A stretch of DNA of 64,000 bases from Streptomyces chrestomyceticus JCM 4735 (lineage in GTDB: Bacteria > Actinomycetota > Actinomycetes > Streptomycetales > Streptomycetaceae): assembly GCF_003865135.1 (NCBI RefSeq), contig NZ_BHZC01000001.1:5146001-5210000 (forward strand), given 5' to 3'. Numbering within the stretch: position 1 is the stretch's first letter; each line of letters opens with the position of its first letter. Shown one piece after another: positions 9,267-18,660 of this stretch. The translations under genes were made by a program, and so were the position numbers. The notes beneath the pieces are model-generated. The model was not told the DNA's origin, made no database searches, and was given only the letters and a program-made list of their open reading frames with translations.

Positions 9267-10514
9267 TCAGGGCGCGGGCGTCGGGCCCGGCATGACCTTG
9301 CTGATCCATTCCATGGTTCCGTCATTCATGCCGCGGACGTACCCCCTGGCGTTGTGGCCGCCGCCTTCGATCACCTGAAGACGGGTCTTGATCGGTCCCT
9401 TGCCGATTTTCTTCATGAAGGCTTCCAGCTTGGCCCGGCCCCCCTCCTTGGTGCCGATCTGGAAGGCGATGTGCACGTCCGGGGCCCCGGGCCGGGCGAT
9501 CAGGTGCTTGGCCAGTTGCTCCGGGTCGTTGGCCAGCCGCTCCTTCTCGTGGCCGCGCCACAGCGGCGAGTCCGGCCGGGTGTCCGGGCCGGAGGCGATC
9601 ACGGCCTTGAACCGGTCGGGATGCTGGAGCACCTGCTTGAGGCCCACGTAGGCGCCCGAGGAGGAGCCCATGAAGGCCCAGCCGTCCCGCGACGTGAAGG
9701 TACGGAAGTTGGCCTTGACCAGGTCGGGGACGTCGTCGGACATCCAGGTGCCCATCTTCGGCTGCCCCGGGATGTCACTGCCGTCGTAGTAGTTCTTGTC
9801 GTCCGCGTTCAGGACCGGCATGACGACGATGAACGGCTTGCTCTTGCCCGACTTCGACCACTCGCTGATGCTGCTCTGCAACTTCAGGTCGGTTCCCATC
9901 CAGTAGTTGACCGGATAGCCGGGGCCGCCGGGCAGCGCGATGAGCACCGGGAACGCGCTCTTCGCGTACTTGTCCTCGTAGTACTCCTTGGGCGCCCACA
10001 CCCAGACCCGGCCCGTGAAGCCGGACTTCTTGCCGTGCAGCGTGGTCACGCCGATCTTGGTGCCGTCGTCCAGCGTGTTCGCCGTCGTGAACTGCGCCTG
10101 CGGCCCCGTGGGCATCCGCACCCCCGGCGCTGACCCGTCGGACGACCCGCCCGCGCCGCCGGAACCGCCCGTTCCGCCGCCGTCCGTGCGGGGCCGGTCG
10201 AAGGACATCGGCTCGCCGTTGTCGGAGAAGACGTCGAAGGCGTTCAGTACGGGCACGGCGGCCAGGCCCAGTACGGCCACGACCGCCCCCGCGATCCAGA
10301 GCCGCTTGCGCCGGCCCGTCCGTCTGCCCAGCCGGCGGCGCGGCGCGCGGTGCTCCCGGGCGGGGCCGTACGCGGGCCCGCCGTCGGCCTCGTACCCGTA
10401 CGCGGGCCGGCCCTCGGGGCCGTTCGGGGGTGCTCCCCGTACTGGTGCTGCACGAAGCTCTCCGGGTGGGTGCACTGCCCCGCAGGACAAGTCGGACGGT
10501 TGCTGGCGTTCCAT
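9267..10514 (-). CDS. membrane-anchored esterase (PF00756-like alpha/beta hydrolase)
   Basis: This 415-residue protein has a Pro/Gly/Tyr-rich cytoplasmic N-terminus, a basic stretch and one membrane segment at about residues 72-92. An extracellular Gly/Ser linker and a C-terminal putative-esterase domain like those of the mycolyltransferase/esterase D superfamily follow. The nucleophile elbow is GSSSG with central Ser285, and GGGHNARGY near the end holds the likely catalytic His. The ATG at 10514 has AAAGAG upstream. Substrate is unknown; it is divergent from the adjacent Ser/Thr kinase across 99 bp. Confidence 0.85.
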   Translation of the reverse strand: MERQQPSDLSCGAVHPPGELRAAPVRGAPPNGPEGRPAYGYEADGGPAYGPAREHRAPRRRLGRRTGRRKRLWIAGAVVAVLGLAAVPVLNAFDVFSDNGEPMSFDRPRTDGGGTGGSGGAGGSSDGSAPGVRMPTGPQAQFTTANTLDDGTKIGVTTLHGKKSGFTGRVWVWAPKEYYEDKYAKSAFPVLIALPGGPGYPVNYWMGTDLKLQSSISEWSKSGKSKPFIVVMPVLNADDKNYYDGSDIPGQPKMGTWMSDDVPDLVKANFRTFTSRDGWAFMGSSSGAYVGLKQVLQHPDRFKAVIASGPDTRPDSPLWRGHEKERLANDPEQLAKHLIARPGAPDVHIAFQIGTKEGGRAKLEAFMKKIGKGPIKTRLQVIEGGGHNARGYVRGMNDGTMEWISKVMPGPTPAP

Positions 10515-10613
10515 CTCTTTGATGGCGAAAGCCCTTGTGCGGGTTCACCGGACCGGGCATGACCTGGGTCATAGGCTGTGCCGTGATCCGGGCCGGCAGG
10601 GGGAGGCGAAGCC

Positions 10614-12392
10614 ATGGAGCCGCTGGGGGCGGACGATCCGCGCGTCATCGGTACGTACCGGCTGCTGGGCCGGCTCGGCGCGGGCGGCATGGGCCGTGTC
10701 TACCTCGGGCGCAGCGCCGGCGGCCGTACCGTCGCGGTCAAGTCCGTCCACGCGCAGTTCGCGGCCGACGATCAATTCCGGGCCCGCTTCCGGCGCGAGG
10801 TGGAGTCCGCGCGCCGGGTCGGCGGTGCCTGGACCGCGCCCGTACTGGACGCCGACCCCGACGCCCCCGTCCCCTGGGTGGCCACCGGTTACGTGGCGGG
10901 CCCCTCGCTCACCCGCGCGGTCGAGGACTTCGGCCCGCTGGACGGCCCCGCCGTACGGACACTGGGCGCCGGGCTCGCCCGGGCGCTGGCCGCCGTGCAC
11001 ACCCACGGCCTGGTCCACCGGGACGTCAAACCGTCCAACGTCCTGCTCACCCTCGACGGCCCGCTGCTCATCGACTTCGGCATCGCCCGCGCCACCGACG
11101 GCGGCGCCGCGCTCACCGCCACCGGCGTCTCCGTCGGCTCACCCGGCTACATGGCGCCCGAGCAGATCCTCGGCCAGGAGGTCACCGGCGCCTGCGACGT
11201 CTTCTCCCTCGGCGCGGTCCTTTTCTACGCGGCCACCGGCGCCGGCCCGTTCACCGGGGACAGCTCGGCCGCCCTCCTCTACAAAGTCGTGCACGGCTAC
11301 CCCGACCTCGGCACCGCCCTCACGGGCGAACTCCGCGAGATCACCACGGCCTGTCTGGCGAAGCGCCCCGAGAACCGGCCTGCTCCGGAGGAGATCGTGC
11401 GGCGGCTGGACGGGACAGCGGCGACGGGTGGCGCGCCGGGTGCGGACGGTGGTCCGGAGCGCGCCGGTTGGCTGCCGGCGCCGCTGGTCGAACGCGTCAG
11501 CAGGCAGGCGGTGGAGCTGCTGAATCTGGACGCGCGGGCGGGGGAGGAGGCGGAGGGCTTCGGAGGGCCTGCCGACCCTGCGTACGGAAGGGAGGCCGCC
11601 GCTCCGTACGGGGCACCGTCCGGCCTCGTCCCGTTCGACGCTCCGGCCGGTCCCGACGCATCCGCCCCCACTGCCTCCGGACAGCAACCGACCTACATCC
11701 CGCCCCAGCCTCACCCCCACCCCGCGTACCCCTCCCCTCCCTCCTGGCCGGCCGCCGGTTCCGTCCCCACGCAGCCGCCCAACCCGCCGGAACCGGCCGC
11801 CCCGCCCAAAGAGCGCCGCCTCACCCTCAGGGGCGCCCTCGGCGGCGGAACATCCGGACGCCGCCGGATGAGCTGCACACTGGTCCTGTCCGTGGCCGGT
11901 GCGCTCGCCGCCGCGACGACCGCCGCGTTCGTCTTCCAGTTGCTGCCCGGCCAGGGCGAGGACAACGGCAGGGACGCGGCCGCGAAGCCGCCCGGCAGCG
12001 GGCAGACCCCGTCGCCCGGCGCGTCCCGGCCCGGGGAGCCGGCCGTCCCGAAGTCCTTCCTCGGCACCTGGACCGGCACGGTCGTCACCCGCCACAACAT
12101 CCCCAACGGCACCATCACCAGCACCATCGCCCCCGGCACCAAGGGCGACTACGTCGTCCACACCTCGTACGACTTCCTGATCGCCCGGTGCGCGGCCAAG
12201 GCGAAACTGGTGTCCGCCACCGCCACCACGCTGACCCTCCGGGAGCGCACGGACGGCAAGGCCGGACCCGGCTGCACGGGCGCAGAGGCGGCCGTCACGT
12301 ACACGCTCGGCAAGGACGGCACCCTCTCCTTCGCCTCCGACGACGAGGCGGGCGGCCGGCCCCGCGCCACCATGAAGAAGACCGGCGGCTGA
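10614..12392 (+). CDS. transmembrane Ser/Thr protein kinase (PknB-type)
   Basis: This 592-residue Hanks-type kinase has the Gly-rich loop GAGGMGRVY (23-30), the ATP-binding Lys43, the catalytic HRDVKPSN loop with Asp137, the DFG motif with Asp154 and the GSPGYMAPEQ activation segment. A long Pro/Ala-rich juxtamembrane linker follows, then one membrane helix at about 420-445 and an extracellular domain of about 130 residues that I do not recognise; it has no PASTA repeats. The ATG at 10614 has a GGGGGAGG ribosome site. Such kinases sense envelope signals, but the ligand is unknown. Confidence 0.94.
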   Translation: MEPLGADDPRVIGTYRLLGRLGAGGMGRVYLGRSAGGRTVAVKSVHAQFAADDQFRARFRREVESARRVGGAWTAPVLDADPDAPVPWVATGYVAGPSLTRAVEDFGPLDGPAVRTLGAGLARALAAVHTHGLVHRDVKPSNVLLTLDGPLLIDFGIARATDGGAALTATGVSVGSPGYMAPEQILGQEVTGACDVFSLGAVLFYAATGAGPFTGDSSAALLYKVVHGYPDLGTALTGELREITTACLAKRPENRPAPEEIVRRLDGTAATGGAPGADGGPERAGWLPAPLVERVSRQAVELLNLDARAGEEAEGFGGPADPAYGREAAAPYGAPSGLVPFDAPAGPDASAPTASGQQPTYIPPQPHPHPAYPSPPSWPAAGSVPTQPPNPPEPAAPPKERRLTLRGALGGGTSGRRRMSCTLVLSVAGALAAATTAAFVFQLLPGQGEDNGRDAAAKPPGSGQTPSPGASRPGEPAVPKSFLGTWTGTVVTRHNIPNGTITSTIAPGTKGDYVVHTSYDFLIARCAAKAKLVSATATTLTLRERTDGKAGPGCTGAEAAVTYTLGKDGTLSFASDDEAGGRPRATMKKTGG

Positions 12393-12499
12393 CCCGCCGC
12401 CCGGCCGCTTGCACCCGCACGTAACGGCCGCCGCCAGGTCTGTCGTACCGCTGGCGTACGCTGGTTCGGTCGTTATGCCCGCCTCCGAAGGGACGCCCG

Positions 12500-13699
12500 G
12501 TGACCGAGAACGCCGACCTTCAGTCCGTACTCGACCGCGCCGCGGGGGGCGGGCGGATCACGCCCGAGGAAGCGCTGGACCTGTACCGTTCCGCGCCGCT
12601 GCACGCGCTGGGCGTCGCGGCCGACGCCGTGCGCCGCCGCCGTTACGCCGGTACGGAGCACATCGCGACGTACATCATCGAGCGCAACATCAACTACACC
12701 AACGTGTGCGTGACGGCCTGCAAGTTCTGCGCCTTCTACGCCGCGCCCAAGGACACCGCCAAGGGCTGGTCCCGCGACCTCGACGACATCCTGCGCCGCT
12801 GCGCCGAGACGGTCGAGCTGGGCGGCACCCAGATCATGTTCCAGGGCGGCCACCACCCCGACTACGGCGTCGAGTACTACGAAGAGCACTTCTCCGCCAT
12901 CAAGAAGGCGTTCCCGCAACTGGTCATCCACTCCCTCGGCGCCTCCGAGGTCGAGCACATGGCCCGGATCTCCAAGACCTCCGTCGAGGACGCCATCCGC
13001 CGTATCCACGCGGCCGGCCTGGACTCCTTCGCCGGCGCCGGCGCGGAACTCCTCCCCGAGCGCCCGCGCAAGGCCATCGCCCCGCTGAAGGAGTCCGGCG
13101 AGCGCTGGCTGGAGATCATGGAGACCGCCCACAACCTGGGCGTCGAATCCACCTCCACCATGCTGATGGGCACCGGCGAGACCAACGCCGAGCGCATCGA
13201 GCACCTGCGCATGATCCGCGACGTGCAGGACCGTACGGGCGGCTTCCGCGCCTTCATCCCGTACACCTACCAGCCCGAGAACAACCACCTCAAGGGCCGC
13301 ACCCAGGCGACGATCTTCGAGTACCTGCGCATGATCGCCATCGCCCGGATCTTCCTCGACAACGTCGCCCACATCCAGGGCTCCTGGCTGACCACCGGCA
13401 AGGAGATCGGCCAGCTCTCCCTGCACTACGGCGCCGACGACCTCGGCTCGATCATGCTGGAGGAGAACGTGGTCTCCTCCGCCGGCGCCAGGCACCGCTC
13501 CAACCGCCAGGAGATCATCGACCTGATCCGCAAGGCGGGCCGCGTACCGGCGCAGCGCACGACCACGTACGAGCACCTGGTCGTGCACGACGACCCGGCG
13601 AACGACCCGGTCGACGACCGCGTCACCTCGCACATCTCCTCCACGGCCATCGAGGGCGGCACGGCCCACCCCGAGCTGAAGCTCGTCGAGGCCAACTGA
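12500..13699 (+). CDS. mqnC: cyclic dehypoxanthinyl futalosine synthase MqnC (radical SAM)
   Basis: This 399-residue radical SAM enzyme cyclises dehypoxanthine futalosine in the futalosine menaquinone pathway. The [4Fe-4S] motif CX3CX2C is Cys70, Cys74 and Cys77 (CVTACKFC). MFQGGHHPDYG and FIPYTYQPENN are family signatures. The GTG at 12500 has GGGA upstream. A TACGCT -10-like box lies about 40 bp upstream. Three imperfect 18-bp repeats begin at its stop codon. Confidence 0.97.
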   Translation: MTENADLQSVLDRAAGGGRITPEEALDLYRSAPLHALGVAADAVRRRRYAGTEHIATYIIERNINYTNVCVTACKFCAFYAAPKDTAKGWSRDLDDILRRCAETVELGGTQIMFQGGHHPDYGVEYYEEHFSAIKKAFPQLVIHSLGASEVEHMARISKTSVEDAIRRIHAAGLDSFAGAGAELLPERPRKAIAPLKESGERWLEIMETAHNLGVESTSTMLMGTGETNAERIEHLRMIRDVQDRTGGFRAFIPYTYQPENNHLKGRTQATIFEYLRMIAIARIFLDNVAHIQGSWLTTGKEIGQLSLHYGADDLGSIMLEENVVSSAGARHRSNRQEIIDLIRKAGRVPAQRTTTYEHLVVHDDPANDPVDDRVTSHISSTAIEGGTAHPELKLVEAN

Positions 13700-13750
13700 G
13701 ACAGCCGAGTCGACCGAGACAATTGAGTCGCCCGAGACTGCCGAGACACA
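13697..13750 (+). repeat. three imperfect 18-bp tandem repeats
   Basis: The units are TGAGACAGCCGAGTCGAC (13697), CGAGACAATTGAGTCGCC (13715) and CGAGACTGCCGAGACACA (13733). The array starts at the mqnC stop codon and ends one base before the next gene's GTG, filling the whole intergenic space. Confidence 0.7.
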
Positions 13751-13751
13751 C

Positions 13752-14315
13752 GTGCTGACGATCCACCGCGTGCACGGCGTCCGCCGCGCCCACGACGGCG
13801 CCCCGGACCCCGGGCACGCGGTCGTCGTCTCCGGCGACCGCATCGAGGCCGTCGGCCCGTACGAGGAGCTGTACGAGCGCTACGGCGACCGCGCCCGCGT
13901 ACGCGACTGGGACGGCGTCCTGACCCCGGGCCGCCACGAACCCGACGGCGCCGCACTGCTCGAAACCGCCTACCACCCCGACCCACGCGAGGCCGACGAC
14001 CTGGGCACCGCCCCACTCACGGGCGACGCGCTCACCGCACTCGGCATGACCGACACCCGCTGGGGCGCGAGCGCCCGCCGCGGCATCCAGCGCCTGCTCT
14101 CCACCGGCACGACATCGATCGCGGGCCCCTTCACCCACCCCGCCGTCCGCACCGCAGTAGCCCGCTCCGGCCTCCGCGCCCACCCGGCCCCGCACCCCCT
14201 GACCCCCGGTGCCCCGGCCGACTTCGCCGTGTTCGCGGAGGGCGGCGGGTGTCTGGTGACGGTGCTGGGCGGCCGACTGGTGTACCGGGGACGGGTACAG
14301 GGACAGGGACGCTGA
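13752..14315 (+). CDS. truncated amidohydrolase/imidazolonepropionase-like protein
   Basis: This 187-residue protein contains the small beta-sandwich halves that flank the barrel in amidohydrolases. The N-terminal part (residues 1-60) reads like HRVHGVRRAHDG...AVVVSGDRIEAVGPY, and the C-terminal part has LTPGAPADFAVF and GGRLVYRGR. The TIM barrel between them is almost absent: the usual HxH metal motif after the first strand is replaced by TPGRHEPDG. Catalysis of the usual kind is therefore unlikely. It follows mqnC directly, suggesting a shared transcript. Its role is unknown. Confidence 0.7.
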   Translation: MLTIHRVHGVRRAHDGAPDPGHAVVVSGDRIEAVGPYEELYERYGDRARVRDWDGVLTPGRHEPDGAALLETAYHPDPREADDLGTAPLTGDALTALGMTDTRWGASARRGIQRLLSTGTTSIAGPFTHPAVRTAVARSGLRAHPAPHPLTPGAPADFAVFAEGGGCLVTVLGGRLVYRGRVQGQGR

Positions 14316-14419
14316 GGCGTCAACGTCGAGAAGCGCGACCGTCACTTCGTGTGACGGTAGTGTCGTATTCAGGACCGTGATCCGCACTCGCGTCCACACT
14401 CGTGTCCATGGGAGCAGTG

Positions 14420-15022
14420 ATGAGCACTGACCGGCCGGAGAAAGCCACTCCTGAGACCTGGATGTTCCCGCCCGCCGACGGTTGGACGCAGGAACAGGTC
14501 AAAGATCTGGACCTTCCCTTCGACTGGGAACTTGTGGACGGAGTGATCGTGGCTCGGGGGCAGACCGTACCGTGGCACAACCGGGTGCGGGACCGTCTCC
14601 TGCGGTCCCTCGAAGACGCGCAGCGCGATCCGTACGAGGTCTTGGCCGAGCAGAGCGTCCGGATCGACGGTCGCAACACCCCCAAGCCGGACGTCATCGT
14701 CTTCGACGGCCAGGGGCAGGACCTATGGGAACTGGAAAGCGTGCCGGTCCAGTGGGTCGTTCTCGTGGTCGAAGTGGTGTCCACGGGATCGCAGCAGGAC
14801 GACCGGGTGCGCAAACCGGCGATGTTCGCGGCCGCGGGGGTTCCGTACTTCTGGCGGGTCGAGCACGGTCCGGACAACGTCCCCGAGGTGCATGAGTTCT
14901 GGCTCCATCGTGAGCTGGGCGTCTACATCCCGGCACCTGAGCATCCCCTGCATCGCGAGAAACTGGAGACGGAGCACCCGTTCCCGGTGAGCTTTGATCT
15001 GACGGGGGTCGTCCGGCGCTGA
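14420..15022 (+). CDS. Uma2 family protein (restriction endonuclease-like fold)
   Basis: This 200-residue protein has the Uma2 (former DUF820) pattern of a PD-(D/E)XK-like nuclease fold: KPDVIVFD with Asp91, VVEVVS with Glu118, and Lys132 in RVRKP, followed by the typical [14 protein letters not shown] end. The ATG at 14420 was chosen because GGAG lies 5 bp upstream; an ATG-like start 18 bp earlier has poorer spacing. Streptomyces carry many paralogs whose biological role is unknown. Confidence 0.88.
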   Translation: MSTDRPEKATPETWMFPPADGWTQEQVKDLDLPFDWELVDGVIVARGQTVPWHNRVRDRLLRSLEDAQRDPYEVLAEQSVRIDGRNTPKPDVIVFDGQGQDLWELESVPVQWVVLVVEVVSTGSQQDDRVRKPAMFAAAGVPYFWRVEHGPDNVPEVHEFWLHRELGVYIPAPEHPLHREKLETEHPFPVSFDLTGVVRR

Positions 15023-15117
15023 GCGCGTCAGAGGTCCGTCAAGGCCCCCCGACCCCGCGTCAGTACCCCGTCAACAGAACCGGAACCCGCCCCTCCACCC
15101 GGCAGGATCTTTCCCGC

Positions 15118-15211
15118 GGGGACGGCCCATTCGGCCGCTCACGATGCTTCGCAGCAGACGCAGCACCGCTGGACCGCCCGGATGTTCTGAGGGGGGCATC
15201 GGGCCGTCCCC
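15118..15211. promoter_or_regulatory. long-range inverted repeat upstream of menG
   Basis: GGGGACGGCCC (15118-15128) and GGGCCGTCCCC (15201-15211) are exact inverted repeats separated by 72 nt, ending about 40 bp before the methyltransferase start. If transcribed, they could close a structured leader. No known riboswitch class was recognised. Confidence 0.45.
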
Positions 15212-15249
15212 GACCAACGCCTTCCGGAGCCGTAAGGAACAATGGCCGG

Positions 15250-15948
15250 GTGACCCGAGCCTCTCTGGACAAGCAGCCGCAGGACGTCGCCGCGATGTTC
15301 GACGACGTGGCGGCGCGCTACGACCTCACCAACGACGTGCTGTCCCTCGGGCAGGCCCGGCTGTGGCGCAAGGAGGTGGAGCGGGCCGTCGCGGCGCGCC
15401 CCGCCGAGCGCGTGCTCGACCTCGCCGCCGGTACGGGCACCTCCTCGCTGCCCTTCACCCGCACCGGCGCGTACGTCGTCCCGTGCGACTTCTCCGTCGG
15501 CATGCTGGGCGAGGGCAAGAAGCGCCGCCCGTGGATGCCGTTCGTGGCCGGTGACGGGATGCGACTGCCCTTCGCCGACGACGTGTTCGACGCCGTGACC
15601 ATCTCCTTCGGGCTGCGCAACGTGCAGGACACGGACGCCGCCCTGCGCGAGCTGTACCGGGTCACCAAGCCCGGCGGCCGGGTCGTGATCTGCGAGTTCA
15701 GCGAGCCGACGTGGGGGCCGTTCCGTACGGTCTACACCGAGTACCTGATGCGGGCGCTGCCGCCCGTCGCGCGTGCGGTGAGCAGCAACCCGGACGCGTA
15801 CGTGTACCTCGCCGAGTCCATCCGCTCCTGGCCCAACCAGCCGGCCCTGGCGGCGCGCCTCCAGGGAGCGGGCTGGTCGAAGGTGGCCTGGCGCAACCTG
15901 ACGGGCGGGATCGTGGCGCTGCACCGGGGGACGAAGCCGGACGCGTGA
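15250..15948 (+). CDS. menG: demethylmenaquinone methyltransferase (UbiE/MenG)
   Basis: This 232-residue class I SAM-dependent methyltransferase performs the last C-methylation in menaquinone synthesis. SAM-binding motif I is LDLAAGTGT (around residues 56-64), and the UbiE signatures [13 protein letters not shown] and [10 protein letters not shown] are present. GTG at 15250 is used as the start, although the nearest AAGGA is farther away than usual. It fits functionally with mqnA, mqnC, the MenJ-like reductase and the polyprenyl synthase in this window. Confidence 0.94.
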   Translation: MTRASLDKQPQDVAAMFDDVAARYDLTNDVLSLGQARLWRKEVERAVAARPAERVLDLAAGTGTSSLPFTRTGAYVVPCDFSVGMLGEGKKRRPWMPFVAGDGMRLPFADDVFDAVTISFGLRNVQDTDAALRELYRVTKPGGRVVICEFSEPTWGPFRTVYTEYLMRALPPVARAVSSNPDAYVYLAESIRSWPNQPALAARLQGAGWSKVAWRNLTGGIVALHRGTKPDA

Positions 15949-15964
15949 CGGGGAAGGGGCCATG

Positions 15965-15994
15965 GAGGGGCCTCGGCCCGGCCGGTGGCCCCTC
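15965..15994. terminator. terminator between menG and the convergent GNAT gene
   Basis: GAGGGGCC (15965-15972) and GGCCCCTC (15987-15994) are exact inverted repeats with a 14-nt loop, located between two convergent stop codons. Confidence 0.55.
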
Positions 15995-16012
15995 ATCACC
16001 CGTACGCCCACC

Positions 16013-16576
16013 TCACAGATCCAGCCGGAAGCAGTACCCCTCCCGCCCGGACGGCGTACGGAACGTCTCCGCGTGCCGCATCCCGAGCCGTCGCGTCACC
16101 GCCACCGACCGCTCGTTCCCGGCCGCCACCATCGCGACCACGTCCCGTACCCCCGCGTCCCGCACCACCTCCAGCGCGGCCCGGGCCGCCCGCGTCGCGT
16201 ACCCCTTGCCCCAGTACGCCCGCCCCATCCGCCACCCGATCTCGATCTCGCCCACCGGCCCCCAGTCGTACGGCCACGGCTGCGCGCCCGTGAAGCCCAG
16301 GACGGCGCCGGTCTCCTCCCCGGCCGTACCGATCATCGAGTACATGCAGAACCCGTGCTCCGCGTGGTGGCGACGCTGCCGGGCGGTCAGCTCCTGGTAC
16401 TCGGACAGTTCGGCCGGGGCGCCGCCGTGGAACTCCATCACGTCGGGGTGCGCGAACACCCGGTGCCAGTGCAGCGCGTCCTCCTCGGACGGCACCCGGA
16501 GCGTGAAACCCGCCGCGGAAGGCGGTCGCGGCAGCGGCCGTGCGGCCGGAAACGGCTGTGGCTGTGGCTCGTGCAT
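16013..16576 (-). CDS. GNAT family N-acetyltransferase (RimJ/RimL-like)
   Basis: This 187-residue acetyltransferase has the acetyl-CoA pyrophosphate-binding motif in IGWRMGRAYWGKGYATRAA (Q/R-x-x-G-x-G/A type) and the RimJ/RimL continuation ERSVAVTRRLGMRHAETF. An extra Pro-rich N-terminus of about 22 residues precedes the domain. The acceptor (protein N-terminus or small molecule) cannot be deduced. It is divergent from the MenJ-like gene. Confidence 0.88.
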   Translation of the reverse strand: MHEPQPQPFPAARPLPRPPSAAGFTLRVPSEEDALHWHRVFAHPDVMEFHGGAPAELSEYQELTARQRRHHAEHGFCMYSMIGTAGEETGAVLGFTGAQPWPYDWGPVGEIEIGWRMGRAYWGKGYATRAARAALEVVRDAGVRDVVAMVAAGNERSVAVTRRLGMRHAETFRTPSGREGYCFRLDL

Positions 16577-16676
16577 GGACCGACCAACCCTTCAGATCCT
16601 GATCACCTGGCCCCCATAGACTGCAGGGGCCCAGTGCCGGTCGGCACCCAGATATCGACTTCCGGGAGATCCCGCC

Positions 16677-18008
16677 GTGACCGAGTCCGCGACTGAGTCC
16701 GTGAGCGAAGCCGTGAGCGCGTCCGTGTCCACCCCCCGCTCCGAGTACTGCGCGGACGTCATCGTCGTCGGGGCCGGTCCCGCCGGCTCGGCGACCGCGT
16801 ACCACCTCGCCAAGTCCGGCCTGGACGTCCTCCTCCTGGAGAAGACCGCCTTCCCGCGCGAAAAGGTCTGCGGCGACGGCCTGACGCCCCGCGCCACCAA
16901 GCAGTTGATCTCCATGGGGATCGACATCTCCGAAGAGGCGGGCTGGCTGCGCAACAAGGGCCTGCGCATCATCGGCGGCGGCAACCGCCTCCAGCTCGAC
17001 TGGCCGGACCTGGCCTCGTACCCGGACTACGGCCTGGTCCGCAAGCGCGACGACTTCGACGAGCAGCTCGCGCACCAGGCGCAGAAGGCCGGCGCCCGCC
17101 TGTACGAGCGCTGCAACGTCGGCGCGCCGATCATCAACGACCTGACCGGCCGCATCGAGGGCGTCGAGGCCAAGCTCGGCGAGGAGAAGACGCCGGTCAC
17201 CTTCCACGCCCCCCTCGTGGTCGCCGCGGACGGCAACTCCACCCGCCTCTCCCTGGCGATGGGCCTGCACCGCCGCGAGGACCGCCCGATGGGCGTCGCG
17301 GTCCGTACGTACTTCACCTCGCCCCGCCACGACGACGACTACCTCGAATCCTGGCTGGAGCTGTGGGACCGCCGCGGCGCCGAGGACCGTCTGCTGCCCG
17401 GCTACGGCTGGATCTTCGGCATGGGCGACGGTACGAGCAACGTCGGTCTCGGCGTCCTCAACACGTCCTCCTCCTTCAAGGAGCTGGACTGGCGCGAGAT
17501 CCTCAAGGCGTGGTGCGCCTCCATGCCCGCCGACTGGGGCTACACGCCGGAGAACATGACCGGCCCGATCCGCGGCGCCGCCCTCCCCATGGCCTTCAAC
17601 CGCCAGCCGCACTACACCAAGGGCCTGCTGCTCGTCGGTGACGCGGGTGGCCTGGTCAACCCGTTCAACGGTGAGGGCATCGCGTACGCCATGGAGTCCG
17701 GCGCCATCGCCGCCGAGGTCATCGTCCAGGCCCACGCCCGCGCCACGTACGCCCAGCGCGAGCTGGCCCTGCAGCGCTACCCGAAGATCCTCAAGGACAC
17801 CTACGGCGGCTACTACTCCCTCGGCCGCGCCTTCGTGAAGCTCATCGGCAACCCGAAGGTCATGAAGCTCGCCACCCAGCGCGGCCTCACCCACCCCATG
17901 CTGATGCGCTTCACCCTCAAGATGCTCGCCAACCTCACCGACCCCACGGGTGGCGATGCGATGGACCGCATCATCAATGGGTTGAGCAAGGTGGCCCCGA
18001 AGGCCTAG
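16677..18008 (+). CDS. geranylgeranyl reductase family flavoprotein (MenJ-like menaquinone reductase)
   Basis: This 443-residue FAD enzyme has the Rossmann motif VGAGPAGSAT (31-40), the signature PREKVCGDGLTPRA and the second FAD motif GDAGGLVNPFNGEGIAYA with Asp322. Actinobacterial members such as mycobacterial MenJ saturate an isoprene unit of the menaquinone side chain. The location 0.7 kb from menG supports that role here, although other isoprenoid substrates remain possible. The GTG at 16677 has GGGAG upstream. The first 22 residues are Ser/Glu/Val-rich and look like a disordered tail. Confidence 0.9.
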   Translation: MTESATESVSEAVSASVSTPRSEYCADVIVVGAGPAGSATAYHLAKSGLDVLLLEKTAFPREKVCGDGLTPRATKQLISMGIDISEEAGWLRNKGLRIIGGGNRLQLDWPDLASYPDYGLVRKRDDFDEQLAHQAQKAGARLYERCNVGAPIINDLTGRIEGVEAKLGEEKTPVTFHAPLVVAADGNSTRLSLAMGLHRREDRPMGVAVRTYFTSPRHDDDYLESWLELWDRRGAEDRLLPGYGWIFGMGDGTSNVGLGVLNTSSSFKELDWREILKAWCASMPADWGYTPENMTGPIRGAALPMAFNRQPHYTKGLLLVGDAGGLVNPFNGEGIAYAMESGAIAAEVIVQAHARATYAQRELALQRYPKILKDTYGGYYSLGRAFVKLIGNPKVMKLATQRGLTHPMLMRFTLKMLANLTDPTGGDAMDRIINGLSKVAPKA

Positions 18009-18159
18009 GAGGTGCTCGACGGTCATCCGTCGTCCGTCCGTCGATCGCTCGATGTGAGGGCAGGAGCGCATACCTGCTCTCGCCTAGGGCGGGTGGGCGT
18101 AGCGTGGATGCTCCGGGGAGCGTGGTGCCCCGGGTAGCGCGCGATGAAGGAGGTGCGGA

Positions 18160-18519
18160 GTGTCCGAGCCCGCAGGTTACGGTGCGGAGGGGGCTGCGCG
18201 CGCCCCGAGACCCGACCGGAGCCCCGACGCGTTGCGGCTGGCACTGGCCCGCCTCGCGCCGCACCGGCTGCCCGAGATGGAGCAGCAGAAGAACGAAGCC
18301 TTCGAACTCGCCGCCAAGTCGGAGAGCCTCGGCCCGATCCGAGGGTGGCTGACCGTATGGGCCGGCGAGATCGAGATCGAGCGGCGCCCCGACCTGCTGT
18401 CCCGACGCCGCGCCGCCGAACACTCCCTCCAGACACTCGATCACGACGATCCGGGGTGGAGCGCGGCGCGGGACGAGCTGGTGGCTGTGTTGCGAGAGGC
18501 TCGCGAGGCGGCTGGGTGA
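18160..18519 (+). CDS. DUF6247-type small protein of unknown function
   Basis: This 119-residue, mostly helical protein has LALARLAPHRLPEMEQQKNE followed by IRGWLTVWAGEIEIERRP, which is the pattern of the actinobacterial DUF6247 family as I recall it. It has no signal peptide or membrane segment. The GTG at 18160 follows a nearly perfect ribosome site, AAGGAGGTG, so expression is probably strong. No toxin or other partner gene is adjacent. The 140 bp downstream holds no further gene. Confidence 0.75.
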   Translation: MSEPAGYGAEGAARAPRPDRSPDALRLALARLAPHRLPEMEQQKNEAFELAAKSESLGPIRGWLTVWAGEIEIERRPDLLSRRRAAEHSLQTLDHDDPGWSAARDELVAVLREAREAAG

Positions 18520-18660
18520 GCCGCGCGGGGGCGTGGGCCGCTGTGCGGACGTTCCCGCTGCATCGAACGGTGTAGTCGTTTCTCGTCGTCGCGGACGAAG
18601 AATCGGGATCTCCCCGACCTGATCATGGTGTGAAAGAGAGCACCGGGGGAGGGCGGCGAC

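Noticed and set aside
9040..9378. 112-residue rightward frame after mqnA
   Set aside because: It is a translation of the 11-bp repeats followed by the antisense of the esterase end; no codon bias or family match.
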